Position numbers and translations under genes: made by a program. The notes beneath the pieces were generated by a model, which was not told the DNA's origin, did no database searches, and saw nothing but the letters and a program-made list of their open reading frames with translations. Below are positions 1 to 5,438 of a stretch of 8,794 nucleotides of DNA, in pieces (position 1 is the first letter of the stretch; every line of letters starts with the position of its first letter). Source of the stretch: an uncultured Actinomycetospora sp. (lineage in GTDB: Bacteria; Actinomycetota; Actinomycetes; Mycobacteriales; Pseudonocardiaceae). The stretch is from contig CADCTH010000318.1 in the NCBI GenBank assembly GCA_902805495.1, positions 1-8,794 on the forward strand, written 5' to 3'.

Positions 1-239
1 CGGCCACGCGGAGTGCGGGGCGCGGGGGTGGGTGCGGGGGCGTCCGTGACCTCGTCGGCCATCTCGGCCTCGTCGACCGGCGCGGTCCCGTCCGTCTCGA
101 CGGGCTCCCCTGCCGGCTCCCCCGCCGGCTCCCCGCCGCGCCGCGGGCGCGGGGGCAGGAGCCCGCGCAGGCTCGCCGCGGCGGGACGGCCGAAGGCGTC
201 GCTGAGGTCGTGGTCGTGCGGGCGGGGCTCGGCGGTCAC
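1..239 (-). CDS. Small protein translationally coupled to ParA (5' part only, runs off left edge)
   Basis: The first 79 codons of a minus-strand gene are visible. Its GTG start (237-239) overlaps the TGA stop of the ParA gene (236-238) in a GTGA arrangement. A perfect AGGAGG ribosome site (complement of 247-252) lies 7 bases upstream, so the start is well supported. The product begins MTAEPRPHDHDLSDAFGRPA, followed by an Arg/Pro-rich stretch, three GEP(A) repeats, then an acidic segment and a Pro/Ala-rich segment. All of this looks disordered, and no domain is recognisable in the visible part. Small genes directly after parA often encode the DNA-binding or adaptor partner of the ATPase. The tight coupling suggests such a partner here, but this is inference from position only because the C-terminal part is outside the window. 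Confidence 0.75.
   Translation of the reverse strand, partial: MTAEPRPHDHDLSDAFGRPAAASLRGLLPPRPRRGGEPAGEPAGEPVETDGTAPVDEAEMADEVTDAPAPTPAPRTPRG
103..138. repeat. Three tandem 12-bp units inside the coupled small ORF
   Basis: Three near-identical 12-bp units lie head to tail at 103-114, 115-126 and 127-138. They follow GGCTCCCCTGCC with one or two changes each. On the minus strand they encode GEPA-type repeats in the small coupled protein. The repeat is a multiple of three bases, so copy-number change would keep the frame. It is most likely a low-complexity linker rather than a DNA site. Confidence 0.6.
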
Positions 240-1336
240 GAGGTGGCCTCCTGCTCGGGGCGGGCGAGGGGGGTCGCCGGGGCGGTGGTGTCGCTCTCCT
301 CGGCCTCGCGCAGCAGCGTGAGGAGCTCCACCCCCAGGTCGCGGTAGTCGCCGGCGACGCTCGCCGCGGTCGGGGACAGGCGCCGCCCCCCGTCCTCCTT
401 CTGGCCCGCGCGCAGGGCGGCCCACCACGCCGGCTGGGCCGCCACCTCCTGCTCGAGCTCGTGGGCGAGCTTGCCGAGACGCCGCGCGTCCTGGGCGGTG
501 CGCTCGGCGTGGCGGATCGAGGTGGTGAACAGCGGCGAGTGCCCGCCGAACGCCCGCGTGACGGCCTCGCGGACCTCGGCGTGCACCACGCGCGAGCGCG
601 AGCCGGTCGCGAACAGCACGGCGCCGAGCAGCCGGAGCCCGGGGTTGAGCTCGCGCGCCAGGGTGAAGCGCTCGCCGACCAGCCGCATGCCGACCAGGCC
701 GCCGACGTCGGACTTGGTGGGCATGAGCACCCAGCGGGCGGCGGTCAGGGCGAGGTCGGTGAGGATCGTGGTCTCGGGCGGGCAGTCGACGAAGACGAGG
801 TCGTAGTCGCCGGCGACGGGGGCGAGCACGTCGGCGAGCGCGCGGAACGCCTCGCGCCCCTGCTCCTGGACCCGCGACACCATGAGAGGGACGAGGTCGA
901 CCAGCCGCGCTCCGCCCGGCACCACGTCCAGGCCCGGGCGCACGCCCTCGGTCGGGCGCAGCGGTGAGCCGCTGACGATGCTCAGCAGCAGCCCCGCCCC
1001 GTGGTCGTCCACCGGTCCGTCGCGGAAGCCGAGGTCGTCGGCGAGGTTGGCCTGCCGGTTGAGGTCGACCAGCAGGCAGCGGTAGCCGGCCGCCGAGAAC
1101 TGGCAGGCGAGGTTGGCGACGATCGAGGTCTTCCCGACCCCGCCCTTGTCGTTGACCATGGCGATCGTCCGCGCCAGGGCGTCGCCGTCGGGCTGGTCGG
1201 GGGCGGCGGACTGGTCGGGATGGTCGGGCGCGACGTCCGGGACCGGCGTGACCGTCCCGGCCGCGCGGCCGGCTCGGGCGCGGGTGCCGCGACGGCGGGT
1301 GGCGCTGCGGGCCGCGCGGCCCGCCGGTCCTGTCAT
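236..1336 (-). CDS. Orphan ParA-type partition ATPase with altered Walker A' motif (366 aa)
   Basis: This is a cytoplasmic ParA/MinD-superfamily P-loop ATPase; such proteins dimerise on ATP, bind DNA nonspecifically and position DNA or protein cargo. A deviant Walker A, KGGVGKTS, sits at residues 64-71 with both signature lysines. A Walker B-like strand ending in VFVDCPPET lies at 181-189. The Walker A' region reads VDLNRQANLADDLG (from residue 90) instead of the usual DxDPQGN, so the second Asp, catalytic in Soj, is Asn93. Residues 1-55 are an Arg-rich then Asp/Pro-rich extension with two GRAA repeats. The tail beyond residue 310 is also longer than in Soj. The ATG at 1334-1336 lacks a good ribosome site, but no later ATG or GTG precedes the P-loop strand except Met60, which would cut it. 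No ParB, parS or gidB is nearby, so this is not the chromosomal parAB locus. It is coupled to the small gene at 1-239. Confidence 0.9.
   Translation of the reverse strand: MTGPAGRAARSATRRRGTRARAGRAAGTVTPVPDVAPDHPDQSAAPDQPDGDALARTIAMVNDKGGVGKTSIVANLACQFSAAGYRCLLVDLNRQANLADDLGFRDGPVDDHGAGLLLSIVSGSPLRPTEGVRPGLDVVPGGARLVDLVPLMVSRVQEQGREAFRALADVLAPVAGDYDLVFVDCPPETTILTDLALTAARWVLMPTKSDVGGLVGMRLVGERFTLARELNPGLRLLGAVLFATGSRSRVVHAEVREAVTRAFGGHSPLFTTSIRHAERTAQDARRLGKLAHELEQEVAAQPAWWAALRAGQKEDGGRRLSPTAASVAGDYRDLGVELLTLLREAEESDTTAPATPLARPEQEATS
1257..1324. repeat. Two long perfect palindromes sharing a 12-bp core in the ParA 5' coding region
   Basis: CCGGCCGCGCGGCCGG (1257-1272, 16 bp) and GCGGGCCGCGCGGCCCGC (1307-1324, 18 bp) are perfect palindromes. 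Both contain the same self-complementary core GGCCGCGCGGCC, at 1259-1270 and 1310-1321, with centres 51 bp apart. On the minus strand each core encodes Gly-Arg-Ala-Ala, at ParA residues 23-26 and 6-9. The match may therefore reflect a peptide repeat, a pair of protein-binding sites, or chance in very GC-rich sequence. Confidence 0.5.
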
Positions 1337-1354
1337 GCGGCGAGGGTGGGCTCC

Positions 1355-1426
1355 GGTGTCGTCGCGGGCAAGGCCGACACCCGTCGACGGGTCCGCTTGG
1401 GGCCGCGTGGCGGCGCGGGTGCACCC
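1355..1426. promoter_or_regulatory. Cluster of dyad-symmetric elements upstream of the ParA gene
   Basis: The 122-bp spacer between the nhaA stop and the ParA start holds three dyads. GGTGTCG (1355-1361) is repeated inverted as CGACACC (1375-1381). ACCCGTCGACGGGT (1379-1392) is a perfect 14-bp palindrome. GGGTGCACCC (1417-1426) is a perfect 10-bp palindrome. Their positions 19-90 bp upstream of the ParA start are where an autoregulatory operator, or a centromere-like site read by a ParA partner, would lie. The first two overlap, so as RNA they could not both fold. Function is inferred from position and symmetry only, and no match to the canonical parS was seen. Confidence 0.35.
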
Positions 1427-1458
1427 CGTCGGCCCAGCGGAGCGCGCCGGCGCGACCT

Positions 1459-2763
1459 TCAGGAGCCCTGCTCCCGCGCCTCCTCCTCGTACAGGTCGGG
1501 CACGTCGTCGTGGTCGAGGTCGACGCGCTCCCGCTCGTGGATGCGCCGGTACACGGCGTTCCGGTACCGCAGCACGATCGTCGCGAACAGGGCGGCGAGC
1601 AGCGACGCGCTCAGGACCCCGATCTTGACGTGGTCGTCGGCGGCACTGCCGGTGCCGAAGGCGAGCTCGCCGATGAGCAGCGAGACGGTGAAGCCGATGC
1701 CCGCCAGCAGGGCGAGCCCGAACACGTCGGTCCAGGACAGCTCGTCGGAGAGCTCGGCGCGGGTGACACGCTGGACGAGCCAGGTCGCGCCGAGGATCCC
1801 GACGACCTTGCCGGCCACGAGACCGGCGACGATCCCGAGGGTGACGGCGTCGGTGAACGCCGCGCCCAGCCCGCCGCCGACGACCGTCACGCCGGAGGCG
1901 AAGAACGCGAAGACCGGCACGGCGAACCCGGTGGAGACCGGCCGCCAGCGGTGCTCGAAGTGCTCGGCCAGCCCGGGCCCGGGCCCCTCCTTCCGCCGGA
2001 CCACCGGCACCGCGAATCCCAGGAGCACGCCGGCCACGGTCGCGTGCACCCCGGACTCGTGCACGAGCACCCAGGTCAGGGCGGCGAGCGGCAGGAGCAG
2101 CCACCAGCTGCGGACGCGCCGCTGCACGAGCAGGGTGAACACGGCCAGCGGCAGGAGCGCGAGCAGCAGCGGCACCACCGCGAGCTGGTCGGTGTAGAAG
2201 AGCGCGATGATCGTGATCGCGAGCAGGTCGTCGACCACGGCGAGGGTCAGCAGGAAGGTGCGCAGCGCGTCGGGCAGGCAGGAACCGATGAGGGCGAGGA
2301 CCGCGAGCGCGAAGGCGATGTCGGTGGCGGTGGGGATCGCCCAGCCCGCGGCGCCGGGTCCCCCGAGGTTGATCGCGGTGTAGATCAGGGCCGGGGCGAT
2401 CATGCCCCCGACCGCGGCCGCGATCGGGAGGGCCGCCTTCGCCGGGTTCCGGAGGTCGCCCGCCACGAACTCGCGCTTGAGCTCGAGCCCGGCGACGAAG
2501 AAGAAGATCGCCAGCAGGCCGTCGGCGGCCCAGGTCGCCAGGGTCAGGTCGAGGTGCAGGGAGGCGGGACCGACGCGCAGCCCGGACAGCGCGCCGTAGG
2601 CCTCGCGCCAGGGTGTGTTCGCCCAGATCAGCGCCACCACGGCCGCCCCGACGAGCAGGAGCCCGCCGACCGTCTCCCGGCGCAGCACGTCGCCGATGCG
2701 CGCCGTCTCGGACCACGAGCGGCGGGCGAAGAGGCGGGGCACCGGGCGAGGGGAGCGGGTCAC
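1459..2763 (-). CDS. nhaA: Na+/H+ antiporter NhaA (434 aa)
   Basis: This is an inner-membrane electrogenic antiporter that expels Na+ (or Li+) in exchange for protons, giving salt and alkaline-pH tolerance. Hydrophobic segments run throughout residues 32-400. Family hallmarks are present: FVAGLELKRE at 89-98 (matching the E. coli VGLEVKRE pH-sensor region), ATDIAFAL with Asp148 (E. coli Asp133), VVDDL with Asp178-Asp179 (the ion-binding Asp163-Asp164), and AGKVVGI with Lys319 (Lys300). It is somewhat longer than the 388-residue E. coli protein because of a basic N-terminal extension and an acidic C-terminal tail rich in Asp and Glu. The GTG start at 2761-2763 has a GGAGGA ribosome site (complement of 2767-2772) only 3 bases upstream, which is slightly tight. 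It lies 84 bp after the hydrolase gene and 122 bp before the ParA gene, with no functional link evident to either. Confidence 0.97.
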   Translation of the reverse strand: MTRSPRPVPRLFARRSWSETARIGDVLRRETVGGLLLVGAAVVALIWANTPWREAYGALSGLRVGPASLHLDLTLATWAADGLLAIFFFVAGLELKREFVAGDLRNPAKAALPIAAAVGGMIAPALIYTAINLGGPGAAGWAIPTATDIAFALAVLALIGSCLPDALRTFLLTLAVVDDLLAITIIALFYTDQLAVVPLLLALLPLAVFTLLVQRRVRSWWLLLPLAALTWVLVHESGVHATVAGVLLGFAVPVVRRKEGPGPGLAEHFEHRWRPVSTGFAVPVFAFFASGVTVVGGGLGAAFTDAVTLGIVAGLVAGKVVGILGATWLVQRVTRAELSDELSWTDVFGLALLAGIGFTVSLLIGELAFGTGSAADDHVKIGVLSASLLAALFATIVLRYRNAVYRRIHERERVDLDHDDVPDLYEEEAREQGS

Positions 2764-2782
2764 GGGTCCTCCGGCGGGCAGG

Positions 2783-2797
2783 CGGCAGCGACTGCCG
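2783..2797 (-). other. Short hairpin between the hydrolase gene and nhaA
   Basis: CGGCAG (2783-2788) and CTGCCG (2792-2797) form a perfect 6-bp stem with a 3-base loop in the 84-bp spacer. There is no T-tract. It could be a weak terminator for the upstream hydrolase transcript or a structure in the nhaA leader just ahead of its ribosome site. It is too short to assign firmly. Confidence 0.3.
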
Positions 2798-2824
2798 ACC
2801 AGACTTCCCGGCGCACCTCGACCG

Positions 2825-2830
2825 ACCCTA
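2825..2830 (-). promoter_or_regulatory. Possible -10 element for nhaA
   Basis: On the minus strand TAGGGT fits the actinobacterial TANNNT -10 pattern. It lies about 60 bases before the nhaA start and just after the end of the hydrolase gene. No convincing -35 hexamer is seen at 16-18 bases upstream. It is offered only as the best candidate for independent transcription of nhaA. Confidence 0.2.
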
Positions 2831-2847
2831 CGGGCTCGGGCGGCGCC

Positions 2848-4332
2848 TCAGCAGGTGGTGTTCGGCACCGGCAGCGTCGTGGAGAGCAGGTAGCGGTTCA
2901 CCGCGTCGTCGACGCACGGCACGCCGTTGGTGTAGACGGTGTGGCCGTCGCCCCGATAGGTCAGCAGCGCCGAGCCGGGCAGGCGCTGAGCCAGCGCGAC
3001 GCTGTTCTGGTACGGCGTCGCCGGGTCGTCCGTGGTGCCCAGGATGAGCATCGGCGGACCGACGTAGTTCTCGAGCGGGGTCAGCGGCTGCTGCGGTGCT
3101 GGCCAGTCGGCGCAGGTCAGGCCACTGACGAGCACGTTGCCCGAGAAGTGCGGCGCCCGCGCCTCGGTGGCCCGCGCCGAGTCCAGCACCTGCGCGTCAT
3201 CGGTGGGCCAGGCGTTGTCCAGGCAGGTGACCGCGTTGTAGGTGTCGGAGTTGCTGCCCCGGAAGTACGCGGCGGCGAGCTGGCTCATCGGGGCGCCGTC
3301 GCCGCGGTCGGCCGCGGCGAGGGCCTGCGCGAGCTGGGGCCAGCTCGTCGGGCTGTAGAGCGGGTAGACGACGCCGATCTCGAACAGCCCCGCCGACAGC
3401 GCGCTGCGCCCCGGCACCGGCAGGGGTGACGCGGCGACCCGCGCCCGCACCCGGTCGACGACGCCGACCGGGTCGGCGCGCACCGGGCACCGCGGGTCGA
3501 CCGAGCACGCGGCGGCGAACTGGCGCAGCGAGTTCTCGAAGCTCTCGGCCTGCGCGGAGTCGAGGCCCGGCTTGGTCACGTCGACCACGCCGTCGAGCGC
3601 GATCGCGCGCAGCCGCGTCGGGAAGAGCTGGGCGTAGGTCTGGCCGATCGACGTGCCGTAGGAGAAGCCCAGGTAGCTGATGCGGTCCTGGCCCAGGGCC
3701 TCGCGGATGCGGTCCATGTCGCGGGCGACGTTGCGGGTGCCGAGGTGGGGCAGGAGCTCGGGGTAGCGCTGGCCGCACGCGAGCGCGTACCGGTCGACCG
3801 CGTCGTTGGTCGCGACCTCGTCCGCGGCGTCGCCCGGGTCCGGGTCGCCGAGGTAGGGCGTCTCCGGGCCGAGCGGGCACGACAGGCCGGTGCTCCCCCC
3901 GACGCCGCGGGGGTCGAAGCCGACGACGTCGAAGCGGGCGGTGATCTCGGGGGGCAGCAGTCCGGCCTGGACGATCTCGACGCCCGAGCCGCCGGGCCCG
4001 CCCGGGTTGACGAGCAGGACGCCGAGCTCGCCGGCCTGGTCCGCGGCCGGCCGGCGGGCGATCGCGATCGGCAGGCTCGGGCCGGCCGGGTCCGCGTAGT
4101 CCACGGGCACCGGCACCGAGGCGCACTCGAGCCCGCCCGCGCACGGGCTGAACGACGGGCCGGGGCCCACGGGGGTCGACGGCGCGGCCGAGCGGGCGGA
4201 CTCGGTCGTGGAGGACATCGGGATGGGCGGCACGCCCGGCTCCGGGCCCCGCGCGCAGCCCGTCAGCGCCAGCGCGGCCGCGGCGAGCACCACCAGGCCG
4301 TGCGCGAGGGACCGGGGGTGCCGCAGCGCCAT
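2848..4332 (-). CDS. Secreted alpha/beta-hydrolase lipoprotein, TAP-like tripeptidyl aminopeptidase family (494 aa)
   Basis: This is an exported serine hydrolase resembling the Streptomyces SlpD/SlpE and tripeptidyl aminopeptidase group, which trim peptides outside the cell. A basic N-terminus and hydrophobic core lead to the lipobox LTGC (Cys26), so the mature protein should be membrane-anchored. The NPGGPGGSG oxyanion loop is at 109-117. The nucleophile elbow GFSYGTS gives Ser224, the acid is Asp436 in the TTDDPATP segment, and the base is His464 in GDGHTVY. The C-terminal third carries the TAP-like C-terminal domain. The mature part has ten further cysteines, including the very last residue. 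The ATG at 4330-4332 has an AGGAG ribosome site 5-6 bases upstream; the reading frame stays open further upstream, but without a signal peptide. The gene is divergent from the HATPase gene. Specificity (aminopeptidase, ester or lactone hydrolase) cannot be decided from sequence alone. Confidence 0.92.
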   Translation of the reverse strand: MALRHPRSLAHGLVVLAAAALALTGCARGPEPGVPPIPMSSTTESARSAAPSTPVGPGPSFSPCAGGLECASVPVPVDYADPAGPSLPIAIARRPAADQAGELGVLLVNPGGPGGSGVEIVQAGLLPPEITARFDVVGFDPRGVGGSTGLSCPLGPETPYLGDPDPGDAADEVATNDAVDRYALACGQRYPELLPHLGTRNVARDMDRIREALGQDRISYLGFSYGTSIGQTYAQLFPTRLRAIALDGVVDVTKPGLDSAQAESFENSLRQFAAACSVDPRCPVRADPVGVVDRVRARVAASPLPVPGRSALSAGLFEIGVVYPLYSPTSWPQLAQALAAADRGDGAPMSQLAAAYFRGSNSDTYNAVTCLDNAWPTDDAQVLDSARATEARAPHFSGNVLVSGLTCADWPAPQQPLTPLENYVGPPMLILGTTDDPATPYQNSVALAQRLPGSALLTYRGDGHTVYTNGVPCVDDAVNRYLLSTTLPVPNTTC

Positions 4333-4347
4333 GTGCTCTCCTGCCGT

Positions 4348-4362
4348 CCGGGACCGTCCCGG
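4348..4362. promoter_or_regulatory. 15-bp perfect dyad just upstream of the hydrolase start
   Basis: CCGGGAC and its inverse GTCCCGG flank a single C, making a 7-1-7 dyad 16-30 bp upstream of the hydrolase ATG in the divergent 169-bp spacer. A one-base loop makes an RNA hairpin of full length impossible, so a dimeric repressor or activator site is the more natural reading. The function is inferred, and GC-rich composition raises the chance of coincidence. Confidence 0.35.
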
Positions 4363-4501
4363 CTGCGCCGGGTGGCCCATCTTGCCGGGCCGGTCGTCGC
4401 AGCCACGCACGCCTCCCGTCCGGGGTCGGCGGGGCTCGGTCGCCCGGATCGTGAGCCCGGCGCGGGGGTTCGTCGTGCCCGGTCCGGTCGACCCCGTCGT
4501 C

Positions 4502-4960
4502 ATGGAGTCGCGCGCGGAGCCGGATCGCGGCACGCCGGCGCCCGGGCGGCGGATCGTGCACGAGGTGACCCACGACGCCGTCCGTCCCGAGGACCTGCGC
4601 GGCCTGCGCACCGACCTGGTCTCGTGGGTGCGCGCGACGGCGGGGTCGCCCGAGGGCCCCGCGCTGGCCGACCGCCTCGACGACGTCGCGACGGCGCTCT
4701 ACGAGGCCCTGGCGAACGTCGTCGACCACGCCTACCCCGCCGACGGCGGCCCGGTGCGCGTGGTCGCACGGCTCGACCTCGAGAGCCACCCGTGGCTGGA
4801 GATCGAGGTGGCCGACCGCGGGGCGTGGCGACCGGCGCCCGCCGACCCGGGGCACCGCGGGCGCGGGCTGGCGCTGCTCGCGGCCGCCGCCGACGGCCAC
4901 GACGTGCGGCACGACCCGGCGGGCACCCGGGTCCTCCTGTGGTGGCACCGGCCGCCGTGA
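4502..4960 (+). CDS. HATPase-fold protein, RsbW/anti-sigma kinase-like (152 aa)
   Basis: This is a small cytoplasmic GHKL-type ATPase-fold protein of the HATPase_c_2 kind, the group that includes RsbW and SpoIIAB anti-sigma kinases and many uncharacterised actinobacterial homologues. Motifs appear in order: the N box ALYEALANVVDHAYP (Glu68, Asn72), the G1 box VADRG (Asp105, Gly107), the G2-like GRGLALL (120-126) and a final GTRV (141-144). Its length matches a single-domain RsbW-like protein. No sigma factor, STAS antagonist or PP2C phosphatase is adjacent. The ATG at 4502-4504 lacks a ribosome site; an in-frame GTG at 4475 preceded by a G-run is an alternative that adds nine residues. The PASTA gene follows after 20 bp, suggesting co-transcription. 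Its target could be a sigma factor, a phosphorylated partner or an unknown protein. Confidence 0.85.
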   Translation: MESRAEPDRGTPAPGRRIVHEVTHDAVRPEDLRGLRTDLVSWVRATAGSPEGPALADRLDDVATALYEALANVVDHAYPADGGPVRVVARLDLESHPWLEIEVADRGAWRPAPADPGHRGRGLALLAAAADGHDVRHDPAGTRVLLWWHRPP

Positions 4961-4966
4961 GCTGGC

Positions 4967-4972
4967 TACGGT
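4967..4972 (+). promoter_or_regulatory. Possible -10 element for a leaderless PASTA transcript
   Basis: TACGGT fits TANNNT and ends 8 bases before the ATG of the PASTA gene. This is the spacing typical of actinobacterial leaderless mRNAs. No Shine-Dalgarno sequence is present in the 20-bp gap after the HATPase stop, which makes leaderless or coupled translation more plausible. No -35 box was identified. Confidence 0.3.
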
Positions 4973-4980
4973 CAGTGCCC

Positions 4981-5268
4981 ATGAGGACACCCGAGCTCGT
5001 GCTCGTGCCCGCGCTCGTGGGTCTGCCGGCGGCACAGGCGCACGAGGTCGCCATGGCGGCCCGGGTCGTGGCGGTCGACCCCGACCCGGACACCCCGCCC
5101 ACGGTCGAGGGCACGGTGACCGCCCAGCAGCCGGTCGCGGGGACGCGGGTGCCGGCCGGCGAGGCCGTGACGATCTGGGTGGAGCCCGACTCGGGCGGCG
5201 GCGGGGGCGGCGGCAACATGCCGCGCATCGAGCCCGACAAGCCCCTCGACGGCGCCGGCGCCAACTAG
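4981..5268 (+). CDS. Stand-alone single PASTA-domain protein (95 aa)
   Basis: Residues 5-68 form one PASTA-type domain: a VPALVGL start, a helix rich in Ala, then VEGTVTAQQPVAGTRVPAGEAV with the usual Gln-x-Pro-x-x-Gly and final Gly-x-x-Val strand. PASTA domains normally occur as extracellular repeats on Ser/Thr kinases (PknB/StkP) and class A penicillin-binding proteins, where they bind muropeptides or beta-lactams. Here the domain stands alone with no signal peptide, membrane segment or kinase. A seven-glycine linker (72-78) leads to a short tail ending DGAGAN. The ATG at 4981 has no ribosome site but a TACGGT box sits 8 bases upstream. The gene follows the HATPase gene by 20 bp and is closed by a strong hairpin. 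Function is unknown; a cytoplasmic adaptor or a protein exported without a classical signal are both possible. Confidence 0.85.
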   Translation: MRTPELVLVPALVGLPAAQAHEVAMAARVVAVDPDPDTPPTVEGTVTAQQPVAGTRVPAGEAVTIWVEPDSGGGGGGGNMPRIEPDKPLDGAGAN

Positions 5269-5271
5269 GAC

Positions 5272-5318
5272 GGCCCCGGACGGTCGTCGGGTCGGGGGTC
5301 CGACGACCCTCCGGGGCC
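5272..5318 (+). terminator. Strong hairpin terminator after the PASTA gene
   Basis: GGCCCCGGA (5272-5280) pairs with TCCGGGGCC (5310-5318). After one C/C mismatch, GGTCGTCGG (5282-5290) pairs with CCGACGACC (5300-5308). That gives an 18-bp stem around a loop of about 9 bases, starting 3 bases after the PASTA stop codon. No T-tract follows, as is common for actinobacterial terminators. It should end the HATPase-PASTA transcript and insulate the F420 oxidoreductase gene. Confidence 0.75.
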
Positions 5319-5340
5319 ACCCGGGAAGTCGTCGGCGGGG

Positions 5341-5358
5341 CGGGCGGCGTTACGCCCG
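5341..5358 (+). other. Second small hairpin in the PASTA-oxidoreductase spacer
   Basis: CGGGCG (5341-5346) and CGCCCG (5353-5358) form a perfect 6-bp stem with loop GCGTTA. It lies 22 bp after the large terminator hairpin and may be a secondary terminator element or an operator. It is weak on its own. Confidence 0.3.
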
Positions 5359-5371
5359 CGGACTCGGCCGT

Positions 5372-5437
5372 CCGGGTGTGATGCCGACCCGGTCCGGGGA
5401 CACCCGACGGACAGCCGCCCAGCCGGAGGTGTCCGTC
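5372..5437 (+). promoter_or_regulatory. Structured leader of the F420 oxidoreductase gene with two exclusive hairpins at the ribosome site
   Basis: The leader contains CCGGGT/ACCCGG (5372-5377 with 5387-5392). It also holds two competing stems around the GGAGG ribosome site (5425-5429). In fold A, GGACACC (5398-5404) pairs with GGTGTCC (5428-5434) and covers the end of GGAGG. In fold B, GACGGACA (5406-5413) pairs with TGTCCGTC (5430-5437), leaving GGAGG in the loop and the stem abutting the GTG start at 5439. Both use 5430-5434, so they exclude each other. This resembles a translational switch, but no known riboswitch class is recognised and chance pairing in GC-rich sequence is possible. Confidence 0.35.
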
Positions 5438-5438
5438 C

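Noticed and set aside
236..1336. Chromosomal parAB locus
   Set aside because: There is no parB, no gidB/rsmG or oriC neighbour, no canonical GTTTCAC-type parS, and the Walker A' motif deviates. An orphan ParA is the safer call.
1337..2716. In-frame upstream extension of the ParA gene across nhaA
   Set aside because: The frame stays open by GC bias only. The extension is Arg-rich noise overlapping nhaA on the same strand, so the ATG at 1334-1336 is used.
1510..3429. Plus-strand open frame of 639 codons opposite nhaA and the hydrolase
   Set aside because: It lies antisense to two strongly recognisable genes, and its product is low-complexity Arg/Gly/Glu/His-rich. This is the usual long spurious frame in very GC-rich DNA.
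4208..4501. Longer N-terminus for the HATPase protein (250 residues)
   Set aside because: It would run into the hydrolase coding region on the other strand, and the extra residues are low-complexity. The single-domain length fits the ATG at 4502, or the GTG at 4475.
4333..4611. Longer N-terminus for the hydrolase (587 residues)
   Set aside because: It would bury the lipoprotein signal peptide inside the protein. The ATG at 4330-4332 has a proper ribosome site and gives a perfect lipobox.
3197..5320. Minus-strand open frame of 707 codons across the hydrolase, HATPase and PASTA genes
   Set aside because: Composition is Arg/Pro/Ala noise; it overlaps the hydrolase in another frame and is antisense to the two plus-strand genes.
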